Assembly (NCBI GenBank): GCA_937997355.1
Contig: CALKTZ010001225.1
Span: 1 to 13,596, forward strand
Direction of reading: 5' to 3'
Length of the DNA stretch: 13,596 nucleotides
DNA from: an uncultured Planctomycetales bacterium
GTDB taxonomy: Bacteria; Planctomycetota; Planctomycetia; Isosphaerales; Isosphaeraceae
The notes under the pieces are model-generated. The model did not search any database. It was not told where the DNA came from and saw only the letters and a program-made list of their open reading frames with translations. Both the position numbers and the translations under genes were made by a program. This document shows positions 6,781 to 13,596 of this stretch, in pieces; the first letter of the stretch is position 1, and each line of letters begins with the position of its first letter.

Positions 6781-7740
6781 TCAGAGCAAGACGGTTTCGT
6801 CGCAGGGCTTGGTGACGGCGGATCGAGGAAGGCTCTGTGGGGGGGGATTCCAGATGTGAGTTACGCGGTTCCTCCCCGCATTCTTCGAATGATAGAGCGC
6901 CTCATCGGCCTGCGCGACGAGATCTTCGACCGAGATCGAGTGCGACGGGTCGGTCGTGGCGACTCCGAAGCTCGCCGTCAGCGGGACCATGTTCCACGAG
7001 CCTCGGGAGATGGCCCGCCGCAATCGTTCCGCGACTTCGGTGGCCGCCTCCGGGCCGGTCGACGGGAGCAGGAGCACGAATTCCTCTCCTCCGTAACGCG
7101 CGACGAGATCGTGTTCCCGGACCTCCGATCGGAGGATCGTCGCGATCGTCCGGAGGACCTCATCGCCGGCCAGATGCCCGAACGTGTCGTTGTATTGCTT
7201 GAAATGATCGACATCGAGCATGATGAGGGATAGCGGGAGCCCGTGCCGGGAGGCGAGGCCGGCGTGCAAATTCAAATCTTGACCGAACCTGCGTCGATTG
7301 TTCACGCCCGTCAGCTCGTCGGTCGTCGCCATCTCGATGAGCCGGGAATTCTGCCGCCCCAGGGCGTTGTGGACTTCCAGGATGCGAGACGCGATCTCCA
7401 GCCGGACGCAGAGTTCATCGGCGTCGAGCGGCTTGGTCAAGAAATCATCCGCGCCGGCGTTGAGCCCCTCCAGCTTGTCCTCCCGGCTATTGCGCGCGGT
7501 GAGCAGGATGATGTACAGGTAGCCTTCGGTGAATTGGCTCCGGATTCGGCGGCAGAGTTCCAGGCCGTCGAGCCGGGGCATCATCCAATCCGAGATGAGA
7601 ATGGGAACCTGCTCGCGCCGAATCTGTTCCCAGGCTTCTTCGCCGTCGGCGGCTTCCAGGACCTGGTGCCCCAACTGTTCCAACAGCCGTCGCAGGTAGC
7701 GCGCGGTCGGGAGTTGATCTTCAGCGATGAGGATTTTCAT
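6781..7740 (-). CDS. PleD-like response regulator, diguanylate cyclase (REC-GGDEF)
   Basis: This cytoplasmic two-component output protein should make cyclic di-GMP from two GTP when its receiver is phosphorylated. It has 319 residues. The N-terminal receiver (about 1-120) has acidic residues Glu7/Asp8, phosphoacceptor Asp51 in SDWMMPRLDG, Thr81 and Lys103 in LTKPL. The GGDEF domain (about 136-295) begins with ATTDELTGVNNRRRF, has metal-binding Asp176 in LDVDHFKQYND, and the active-site motif RYGGEEF (215-221). An intact inhibitory I-site RxxD (Arg208-Asp211) lies five residues before GGEEF, so product inhibition is expected. All key residues are present, so the enzyme is predicted to be active. 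A non-domain tail of about 25 residues begins with proline codons holding a C8 run. The start at 7740 fits the receiver; the ribosome site is weak (GGAAAG). No histidine kinase is adjacent, so its partner is elsewhere. Confidence 0.92.
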   Translation of the reverse strand: MKILIAEDQLPTARYLRRLLEQLGHQVLEAADGEEAWEQIRREQVPILISDWMMPRLDGLELCRRIRSQFTEGYLYIILLTARNSREDKLEGLNAGADDFLTKPLDADELCVRLEIASRILEVHNALGRQNSRLIEMATTDELTGVNNRRRFGQDLNLHAGLASRHGLPLSLIMLDVDHFKQYNDTFGHLAGDEVLRTIATILRSEVREHDLVARYGGEEFVLLLPSTGPEAATEVAERLRRAISRGSWNMVPLTASFGVATTDPSHSISVEDLVAQADEALYHSKNAGRNRVTHIWNPPPQSLPRSAVTKPCDETVLL

Positions 7741-7821
7741 TGGGTTGAATCTTTCCGAGGCAGGATCATGAGAGGTCCGATCTCCGCTAACCCTCTGGCG
7801 ATTCGATCGAGCGAGGCATGA

Positions 7822-7841
7822 ACCCCATCCTGGATTGGGGT
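7822..7841. repeat. Inverted repeat upstream of the GGDEF gene
   Basis: ACCCCA (7822-7827) and TGGGGT (7836-7841) pair perfectly around TCCTGGAT, about 85-100 bp upstream of the GGDEF start. It could be an operator or leader hairpin; nothing further supports a function. Confidence 0.3.
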
Positions 7842-8186
7842 GTCCTATCGTCCGTGGGCTGGGGCTGGTGGAACGACGACCAGAGAGCGGAGAAAGCCGC
7901 CCTCATGGTCGCCGGAGCTGTCTTCGATTTCCTTTATTGAGAAGCTTAGGCCGAATTTGACACGCTGTCTCGTTCGATCGCAGGAAAGATGATTGCATTG
8001 AGAAACATGCCGGCCCACACCCGGCCAGAGTTGCAGAATTGAGTTCTGGCTGGCCGTATTTCTTGCCGAAATTTGCCAGGTTCTCGTGTCGAGCAGGGCA
8101 GGATTCGGACAATCGGGGCGGACTCGAGCCCGAGCAATTCCTCATGCCGTCCCGGCATCGACGACGATCCCCCTGGGCGTCTTGAG

Positions 8187-8216
8187 TTGTGAGATCGGGG
8201 TGGATTCTTGTAAGAT
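8187..8216 (+). promoter_or_regulatory. ilvB: Weak candidate promoter for ilvB
   Basis: TTGTGA (8187-8192) and TAAGAT (8211-8216) each match four of six consensus bases and are 18 bp apart. Transcription would begin near 8223, about 55 bases before the chosen start. The match is modest. Confidence 0.25.
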
Positions 8217-8278
8217 AGTTGTAGACCAATTTCTGTCGCATGCTTTCGACGCGCGATCAGCCCGGAGAGAGGATAAAC

Positions 8279-10048
8279 GTGGCCGCTATTGAAGACCGCG
8301 AGACCCTGACCAATCGCAAGCCGTCAACGGGTGCGGATATCGTTGTCGAGTCGCTGGCGCGTCATGGGGTCGATACCGTATTCGCCTATCCGGGCGGAGC
8401 GAGTATGCCCCTCCACCAGGCCCTGACCCGTCATCGCGACCGGATCCGCACCATCCTCCCCCGCCACGAGCAAGGGGGAGTGTTCGCGGCGATCGGCTAT
8501 GCCCGGGCCACGGGAAAACCCGGGATCGTGATGGCGACCTCCGGCCCGGGGGCCTTGAATCTCGTCACCGGGCTTGCCGATGCCAAGATGGATTCCGTCC
8601 CCCTGATCGCCATCACGGGGCAGGTCCCCACCCACGTCATCGGCACCGACGCGTTCCAGGAAACGCCGATGGTCGAGGTCAGCCGGGCCATCACCAAGCA
8701 CGCGTATCTCGTCCAGGACGCCCGGGACCTGACCCGGGTCGTGAAGGAAGCCTTCCATCTGGCGAATACCGGCCGGCCCGGCCCGGTGCTGATCGATCTC
8801 CCGAAGGACATCCAGAACACCCTGGTCAACAACCCGGATTTCGATGTCGCGATGGATCTGCCCGGCTATAAGCTCCCCGCCGAGCCCGACCCTCGGAAGA
8901 TCCAGGCCGTCATCGAGGCGATTCAGGCGAGCCGAAGGCCGATCATCTACTGCGGCGGCGGCGTGATCGCCGCGAACGCGGCCGACGCGCTCCGCGAGTT
9001 CGCGACCAAGACCGGCATCCCGGTCGCCATGACGGTCCACGGCCTCGGCTCGATCCCGAGCGACCATTATCTCTCGCTCAACATGCTGGGGATGCACGGG
9101 ACGGTTTATGCGAACTACGCCGTCAACGAGGCGGACCTCCTGCTGGCGTTCGGCGTCCGGTTCGACGACCGCGTGACGGGCAAGCTGAGCGAATTCGCCA
9201 AGCATGGCCGGATCGTCCACGTCGATATCGACGCCTCGGAAATCAACAAGAACAAATACGCCCATATCCCGGTCAATACGGACGTCCGGAGCTTCCTGGA
9301 GGCCATCAATCCCCTGGTCGCCGCCGGCGACTTCCGGGATTGGCATCAGCAGATCGATGAGTGGCGTGCCAGCGACCCGATGACTTACGATCAGCGGGAC
9401 GACGCGATCATGCCCCAGTACGTGCTGGATCAGTTCTGCGCGCTGACCCAGGGGGAATTCATCATGACCACGGGGGTCGGCCAGCATCAGATGTGGGCCG
9501 CCCAGTGGGCGCGGCTCAAACGGCCTCGAACCTGGATCACTTCGGGCGGCCTCGGCTCGATGGGGTATGGGTTGCCCGCCGCCATGGGTGCGCAGGCGGC
9601 GTACCCCAACACGCTGGTCGTCGATATTGACGGCGACGGCAGCTTCGTGATGAACATCCAGGAACTCGCCACGATCCACTGCGAGAATCTCCCCGTCAAG
9701 GTGATCGTCCTGAACAACCAGCATCTGGGGATGGTCGTTCAATGGGAGGACCGCTTCTACGCGGGGAATCGCGCCCACACCTACCTCGGGCCCGTGGACA
9801 ACCCCGAGGCCATCGGGCAGGGTGACGGTGAACTCCCGGAGGCCCTGTATCCGGACTTCGTCGAAATTGCCAAGGGCTTCGGCATCAAGGCCCGGCAGGT
9901 TCGGAACAAGAGCGAGGTCGTCGAGGCGCTCAAGGAGATGATCAATCACCCCGGGCCTTACATTCTCGACATCCTGGTCCCCTACCAGGAACACGTGCTG
10001 CCGATGATACCGGCGGGTGCGACGGTGCGCGAGATCATCAAGCGCTGA
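8279..10048 (+). CDS. ilvB: Acetolactate synthase, catalytic (large) subunit
   Basis: Acetohydroxyacid synthase condenses two pyruvates, or pyruvate and 2-oxobutyrate, in the first common step of valine, leucine and isoleucine synthesis, using thiamine diphosphate, Mg and FAD. The 589-residue product has the three expected domains. Catalytic Glu64 lies in RHEQGG. The segment LAFGVRFDDRVTGKLSEFA (around 288-306) is the form seen in biosynthetic rather than fermentative enzymes. The thiamine-diphosphate motif runs from DGDGSF (451-456) to LNNQHLGMV, with Asn479/Asn480. The conserved Trp489 follows in QWEDRFY. I chose GTG 8279 because AGAGGA sits five bases upstream and the family's N-terminus begins shortly after; an in-frame ATG at 8240 lacks a good ribosome site and would add 13 residues. 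No ilvN small subunit or ilvC follows: the next gene is convergent. Confidence 0.95.
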   Translation: MAAIEDRETLTNRKPSTGADIVVESLARHGVDTVFAYPGGASMPLHQALTRHRDRIRTILPRHEQGGVFAAIGYARATGKPGIVMATSGPGALNLVTGLADAKMDSVPLIAITGQVPTHVIGTDAFQETPMVEVSRAITKHAYLVQDARDLTRVVKEAFHLANTGRPGPVLIDLPKDIQNTLVNNPDFDVAMDLPGYKLPAEPDPRKIQAVIEAIQASRRPIIYCGGGVIAANAADALREFATKTGIPVAMTVHGLGSIPSDHYLSLNMLGMHGTVYANYAVNEADLLLAFGVRFDDRVTGKLSEFAKHGRIVHVDIDASEINKNKYAHIPVNTDVRSFLEAINPLVAAGDFRDWHQQIDEWRASDPMTYDQRDDAIMPQYVLDQFCALTQGEFIMTTGVGQHQMWAAQWARLKRPRTWITSGGLGSMGYGLPAAMGAQAAYPNTLVVDIDGDGSFVMNIQELATIHCENLPVKVIVLNNQHLGMVVQWEDRFYAGNRAHTYLGPVDNPEAIGQGDGELPEALYPDFVEIAKGFGIKARQVRNKSEVVEALKEMINHPGPYILDILVPYQEHVLPMIPAGATVREIIKR

Positions 10049-10175
10049 TGCGCCCACTCGCGGGGGTTGGTTCGCGGGGGGATGTTGGACGATTCTTCCA
10101 CGGCTTTCCAGATGCGGCGAGTTGTTCGTCGTGGTTCCGGTGAGCTGTGGATCAATCGATCTTTCGCGCCTTTGA

Positions 10176-10203
10176 CGAGCCGGGTGGATTGTAGGACGGC
10201 TCG
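10176..10203. terminator. Possible terminator hairpin between ilvB and the NtrC-like gene
   Basis: CGAGCCG (10176-10182) and CGGCTCG (10197-10203) pair perfectly around a 14-base loop, between two convergent stop codons (10048 and 10256). Neither side has a strong U tract, so it may be a weak or factor-assisted terminator, or only a hairpin. Confidence 0.35.
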
Positions 10204-10255
10204 GGAATCGTGGGCTGGAGAGACTGCTTGGCCGGGCGTTTGCGTTCCGCCTCGC

Positions 10256-11887
10256 TCAGTTGACCCAGATCGGCTCGTCGATCAGCAGGCCGTACTTCTT
10301 CATCTTCTTGTAGAGCGTGGTCCGATTGATGTCGAGCACGCGGGCCGTTTCCTGGCGGTTCCAGTTGAACGCCTGGAGCGCCTGGATGATGATTTTCTTC
10401 TCGGGTTCTTCGAGGGCCTCTTTCAACGGCCGAATCCCCATGGAGATATGAGGCCGGGGGAGGTTGTTGGCCGAGCCGCCGGACCGAGGCGGCCGGTGCT
10501 GGTGCAACGCCGGAGCGAGATGGCTCGAAGTGATCCGGCTCCCCGTGCAGAGCGCGACCGCTCGTTGCACGACCCCTTCGAGTTCTCGGAGATTACCGGG
10601 CCACTCGTGACGATGGAGCACGTCGATGGCGTCGCGGGTGAAGCCGGCGATATTTTTATGGTATTCCCGAGCGAACCGGGCGCGGAAATGCTCGGCGAGG
10701 TGCTCGATGTCGGTCCCGCGATGGCGGAGCGGCGGGAGGGTCAGGGAAATCACGCTGATGCGATGATAGAGATCCTGGCGAAATCTCCCCTGCTCCACCA
10801 AAGTCGGGAGGCTCTCGCTCGTCGACATGATGAACCGCACGTCATTGATGAGGAGCGTCTGGCCGGAGCTTGCCTCGTAGTCTCTCACCTGAAGCTCCCG
10901 GAGGAGCTGCAACTGAAGATCGGCGGGCAAGGCTGCAACTTCGTCGAGGAGAAGCGTGCCTCCTCGTGCCATGGTCAACTTGCTGGTCCACTCCATGCTC
11001 CAATTCGGATGGCCCGACGAGCCGTTCAAGCCTCGATCGGGCGCCTCGGAATCCTCGGTGAACGCCGTGCAAGGGAGCGTGACCAAGGGGTGATCCCCCC
11101 GATTCCCGGTATGGTGGATGATCCGGGCCAGCAAGGTCTTTCCGGTCCCCGGTTCCCCCTGAACCAGGACCGGCGTCTTCGCCGGTGCGATGGCGGTCGC
11201 CATTTCGACGATCTGCTTGAGGCTGAGATCGTTGCCGATCAGGCCGAGATCCCGGACCGCCGGTTCCAGACGAGTCTCCGCGTGTGGGACTCCCGGCGTC
11301 GCGGCCGGGGCCGAATTCGGAATATTCGCCGAGTTCGACAGGAGTGGCATGACCGAGTCGGCAGTCGGGACCGAAAACTCACCGAATCCGGATCTCGCCG
11401 GGTTCATCAAGTCCGCGATCGGGTTCTGGTCCGGCGCGTTGTTGACGCTGCTCAGTCGGTTCGTCGCGGCCGGGCTTGTCGTCGAGGCGCGGGAACCTGA
11501 ACCGCCGACGGGGCGGGCATCGCACGCTTCGAGGGCCTGCATGACCGTGGCCCTGAGTTCGGCGGCGGGGACCGGATATTTGAGGATCGCGGTCGCCCCC
11601 AGTCGAGACGCTTCCTTCCAACGTTCCGCATGGACCTGCGAGAACATGAGGATGACGGGCGTTTCCCGATGCTTGCGGCGGATGTATGCGAGCAATTCGA
11701 GCGCATCGGCATCCTGCGGATCCGCGCCGGCCAAGACAAGGTCGACCTTGTCTCGCTCCATCAGGCGGACTGCGGCTCGATCATTCGCGGCCTCCTCGAT
11801 GAGATGACCGAGAGACTTCAACATGGAAGTCAGCAAGGCGAGCCCCGAAGGGTCTTCTTGCACGATGAGAATCCGGAATTTATGCAT
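10256..11887 (-). CDS. NtrC-like regulator with degenerate receiver and AAA+ domain lacking GAFTGA
   Basis: This 543-residue protein has the architecture of NtrC-type regulators. The N-terminal receiver-like domain (4-125) lacks the phosphorylation site: aligning DLVLAGADPQDADALELL with a normal receiver puts Gly54 at the phosphoacceptor Asp. The acidic pair reads Gln-Glu, and the lysine before the loop proline is displaced (LKYPV). A Ser/Ala/Pro/Asn-rich linker follows (about 126-212). The AAA+ domain has Walker A GEPGTGKT (244-251), Walker B LLLDE (312-316), arginine-finger region FRQDLYHR (369-376) and sensor II WPGNLREL (429-436). The GAFTGA loop that contacts sigma-54 is absent; the interval 274-302 is unrelated and rich in Gly, Ser and Trp. 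The C-terminal Fis-type helix-turn-helix (497-530) looks intact. ATG 11887 is preferred over GTG 11917 because the receiver starts there, though its ribosome site is weak. It may regulate transcription independently of sigma-54. Confidence 0.85.
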   Translation of the reverse strand: MHKFRILIVQEDPSGLALLTSMLKSLGHLIEEAANDRAAVRLMERDKVDLVLAGADPQDADALELLAYIRRKHRETPVILMFSQVHAERWKEASRLGATAILKYPVPAAELRATVMQALEACDARPVGGSGSRASTTSPAATNRLSSVNNAPDQNPIADLMNPARSGFGEFSVPTADSVMPLLSNSANIPNSAPAATPGVPHAETRLEPAVRDLGLIGNDLSLKQIVEMATAIAPAKTPVLVQGEPGTGKTLLARIIHHTGNRGDHPLVTLPCTAFTEDSEAPDRGLNGSSGHPNWSMEWTSKLTMARGGTLLLDEVAALPADLQLQLLRELQVRDYEASSGQTLLINDVRFIMSTSESLPTLVEQGRFRQDLYHRISVISLTLPPLRHRGTDIEHLAEHFRARFAREYHKNIAGFTRDAIDVLHRHEWPGNLRELEGVVQRAVALCTGSRITSSHLAPALHQHRPPRSGGSANNLPRPHISMGIRPLKEALEEPEKKIIIQALQAFNWNRQETARVLDINRTTLYKKMKKYGLLIDEPIWVN

Positions 11888-12278
11888 GGATCTTCGTCTT
11901 TCGAGAAAATCGTCCACGCGTGAGTTTGCGAACGAGAGACGGCTTCGGAAATCGCGGCGGATCGGCCCATCCGACTTCCCGATCAGGTTGCCTTCTCATT
12001 TCCCATCACAGCGTCGAGGTTCCAGGATGCAACTCTTGATGTTGGGGAACGTCTCCGCGAAACCACCGGAATCGACTGAAATCCCGGTCGCCCCGCGGCC
12101 GAAAAGAATCTTTCGGCTCCAACATGTCGCTCTGATGAAACGAGTATGTCATGGATGCAACATCGTCAATGAAAGCGTTGGGTTTTCGAAGGCTTGTTGC
12201 AAGAATGCATTGTTGGTTGGCCTCTCGTGGGAACGAATAACGATCGGAGCCCGTCCGACCTCGCGTTAGCTGTGTAGG

Positions 12279-12288
12279 AGAGTACTCT
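12279..12288. repeat. Perfect 10-bp palindrome
   Basis: AGAGTACTCT is a perfect palindrome in the AT-richer spacer. It could be a dimeric regulator's half-site pair or chance. No second copy was noticed in the window. Confidence 0.25.
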
Positions 12289-12466
12289 TGGGAAAGCCGG
12301 CGTGGGCGCAGTGGAAGCCTCGCGAAACCATCGAGGATTCATGGCTCGCAACGACTGTCTTGATGGTCAAAAACAGAAACCGATCATCAAACCTCGCGTC
12401 AATTCGGCCACGGCACGTCTTCGAGCCAGTCGATTCACCGCGTTTCTCCGACTCTCTCAAACCGCT

Positions 12467-12488
12467 CCATTCACGTTCAACGGAATGG
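12467..12488 (-). terminator. Possible weak terminator after the recombinase gene
   Basis: CCATTC (12467-12472) and GAATGG (12483-12488), extended inward by CG/CG past one bulged base, form a hairpin about 33 bases beyond the recombinase stop. On the minus strand it is followed only by AGCGGTTTG, so the U tract is poor. Confidence 0.3.
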
Positions 12489-12520
12489 ACATCATCTCGG
12501 TTTGCCTGGAGAGTGAAAAA

Positions 12521-13408
12521 TCAGGTTGCGCGTGGGTGTGATCCATGATATGTATCGAGAATTCGTTCCGGCGTGACGTGGGTGTAAATCTGAGTTGTCG
12601 TTAGATTACGATGTCCCAGCAACTCTTGCACACTCCGAAGATCGGCTCCGCGATCGAGGAGATGGGTGGCGAAGCTATGCCTGAGTGTGTGCGGGCTGGC
12701 GGAACTGATGATTCCTGCTCGACTTAGGTGTTCAACCAGCAGTCGCCCTACGCTTCGGATACTCAATCTTGATCCATAACGATTCAAGAAGATAGCAGGT
12801 TCGGTGTTTTTTTTGGGATTTCGAAATTTCATCCATTCTTGCAACCAGTGGATGGCGGTTGCCCCCACCGGACAGAGTCGTTCATACCGTCCTTTCCCAC
12901 GAACGCGGACCAGCATCCGGTCACGATCCAGGTCATCCAGGTTCAGTCCGATCCCCTCGCTCACTCGAAGGCCCCCCCCATAGAGGCATTCGAAGAGGGC
13001 GCGATCGCGGATGCCGAGGGGCTCGTTTGTGGGGATTGAGTCGAGAAGACGTATCACCTCATCGACCTTGAGGAGTTTCGGGAGGCGCTTCGGTTGCTTG
13101 GGGTTCCGCAGGCCGGCGGTCGGATCGGCGGCGAGTCCGTCGAGGCGTCTCAGATAGCGAAAGAAGGTACGCAGGCTCGCCAGGCGACGCGCGACGGTCG
13201 TCGACGCGTAATTCCGGCCTGAAAGCCATGCCGAGTAGCGTCGCATGAGCGAAGTATCGATTTCGGAGGGATCGACGGAGTCCCCGCGCGTTTCCCGGAG
13301 GAATTCGAGGAGGAGATTGAGATCGTTCTCATAGGAACGAAGCGTGTGCGACGAGGCCCGTCGATCGCTGGCGAGGTGGTCGAGGAACCGCTTTACCGCC
13401 GACTGCAT
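12521..13408 (-). CDS. xerC: XerC/XerD-type tyrosine recombinase
   Basis: This 295-residue site-specific recombinase has the length of Xer proteins, which resolve chromosome dimers at dif during cell division. The N-terminal SAM-like DNA-binding domain (1-about 100) contains YENDLNLLLEFL and an RRLASLRTFFRYL helix. The catalytic domain has the complete set Arg148 (GGLRVSE), Lys172 (RGKGRYERL), His240 and Arg243 (PHTLRHSFATHLL), His266 (LLGHRNLTTTQ) and nucleophile Tyr275 (IYTHV). It ends in HPRAT, as Xer proteins often do. The start at 13408 has AGGGA upstream at good spacing. XerC versus XerD cannot be settled by eye. Two 8-nt homopolymers lie in the frame: G8 in GGGLR (12972-12979) and A8 in PKKN (12807-12814), the latter forming an in-frame A AAA AAC heptamer. 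Gene length and motifs suggest a housekeeping enzyme rather than a phage integrase. Confidence 0.9.
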   Translation of the reverse strand: MQSAVKRFLDHLASDRRASSHTLRSYENDLNLLLEFLRETRGDSVDPSEIDTSLMRRYSAWLSGRNYASTTVARRLASLRTFFRYLRRLDGLAADPTAGLRNPKQPKRLPKLLKVDEVIRLLDSIPTNEPLGIRDRALFECLYGGGLRVSEGIGLNLDDLDRDRMLVRVRGKGRYERLCPVGATAIHWLQEWMKFRNPKKNTEPAIFLNRYGSRLSIRSVGRLLVEHLSRAGIISSASPHTLRHSFATHLLDRGADLRSVQELLGHRNLTTTQIYTHVTPERILDTYHGSHPRAT

Positions 13409-13596
13409 GAATCGTCCCTTTCTGCCCTACCAGGCCAATCTCGGTCCGTTCACCTCAAATAGAATGCGGTCTCACTGAAAATAGTCGGCTTTCTTCGGCC
13501 CGAGTACGCCGGAAATTCATGGAGCCAAAGGAAATCTGACGGGAAATCGCCGATTGGGGTTCCCTCGGGGTGGCGTTGATGATACGATTCTCTTGC

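Larger units (their letters stand above)
7741..8278. other. Divergent intergenic region between the GGDEF gene and ilvB
   Basis: These 538 bp lie between two divergent genes. No supportable gene was found; a 112-codon minus-strand frame (7903-8241) and a plus-strand frame (8086-8292) show no domain or convincing start. It contains a 6-bp hairpin at 7822-7841 and an imperfect stem of about 9 bp with one G-T pair around 8021-8053 (CCGGCCAGA with TCTGGCTGG), followed by CGTATTTCTTG. A weak promoter candidate for ilvB lies at 8187-8216. No T-box or recognisable branched-chain leader peptide was seen. Confidence 0.45.
11888..12520. other. Long AT-richer intergenic region between the NtrC-like gene and the recombinase
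   Basis: These 633 bp contain no gene I can support. By hand count 12121-12240 is 45% GC (54 of 120), clearly below the neighbouring genes. Two plus-strand frames have plausible ribosome sites but no recognisable protein features and mixed third-position base use: 12027-12269 (80 codons) and 12341-12541 (66 codons, GAGGA upstream, ending inside the recombinase 3' end). The region also has a 9-bp direct repeat GGATGCAAC (12025-12033 and 12153-12161), an inverted repeat TGCAACA/TGTTGCA (12156-12162 and 12195-12201) and a palindrome at 12279-12288. Confidence 0.5.

Noticed and set aside
7903..8241. 112-codon minus-strand frame upstream of ilvB
   Set aside because: No recognisable domain, no good ribosome site, and it lies across the likely ilvB promoter.
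8086..8292. Possible branched-chain leader peptide before ilvB
   Set aside because: The frame contains some Ile, Leu and Val codons but no clustered run, has no clear ribosome site, overlaps the ilvB start and has no attenuator hairpin after it.
8324..10057. 577-codon open frame antisense to ilvB
   Set aside because: Shadow frame; ilvB motifs are complete on the plus strand.
10067..11500. 477-codon plus-strand frame antisense to the NtrC-like gene
   Set aside because: Shadow frame; the minus strand carries Walker A, Walker B and Fis motifs.
12181..12201. Possible sigma-54 promoter ending in TTGCA
   Set aside because: The GG of the -24 element is missing at the required spacing.
12027..12269. 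80-codon plus-strand frame with several cysteines
   Set aside because: A GAGG lies upstream, but third-position base use is mixed and the product resembles no known zinc-ribbon or other domain; listed only as part of the spacer.
12521..13408. Recombinase as an integrase marking a mobile island
   Set aside because: Length, C-terminal HPRA and motif set fit housekeeping Xer proteins; no tRNA, att-like repeat or phage gene lies nearby.

Overview
The window looks like chromosome from a GC-rich planctomycete, most likely near the Isosphaeraceae. This placement is inferred. It rests on two Gfo/Idh/MocA oxidoreductases with Tat signals of the planctomycete style, a NagA-like amidohydrolase with an aberrant HLGN motif, scattered short transcription units with long spacers, and strong C/G preference at third codon positions. 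No rRNA, tRNA, CRISPR array, insertion sequence or clear mobile element was found.

Layout: (1) 1-357 (+), the end of a HEPN-like helical protein, possibly cut by the window edge. (2) 380-1558 (-), a Tat-exported MocA-type oxidoreductase. (3) 1862-3511 (+), CTP synthase pyrG, divergent from (2) across a 303-bp promoter region, followed after 65 bp by (4) 3577-4716 (+), a NagA-like deacetylase. (5) 4829-6337 (-), a second Tat-exported MocA-type oxidoreductase, convergent with (4) across two strong hairpins. (6) 6781-7740 (-), a PleD-like receiver-GGDEF diguanylate cyclase. (7) 8279-10048 (+), the acetolactate synthase catalytic subunit ilvB, with no ilvN beside it. (8) 10256-11887 (-), an NtrC-like receiver/AAA+/Fis protein. 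(9) 12521-13408 (-), a XerC/D-type tyrosine recombinase. Long spacers lie at 1559-1861, 6338-6780, 7741-8278 and 11888-12520.

Most genes look independent. pyrG and the nagA-like gene may be co-transcribed. The nagA-like gene and the two secreted oxidoreductases fit carbohydrate or amino-sugar metabolism, but their substrates cannot be read from sequence. The two regulators are different in kind. The GGDEF protein keeps every phosphorylation, catalytic and inhibitory-site residue. The NtrC-like protein has lost both the receiver phosphoacceptor Asp and the GAFTGA sigma-54 loop while keeping its ATPase motifs and Fis helix-turn-helix. That protein is the most interesting object here. The second notable pattern is a set of exactly 8-nt homopolymers inside five genes, including an in-frame A AAA AAC slippery heptamer in the recombinase. 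I did not find a convincing new multi-gene system.
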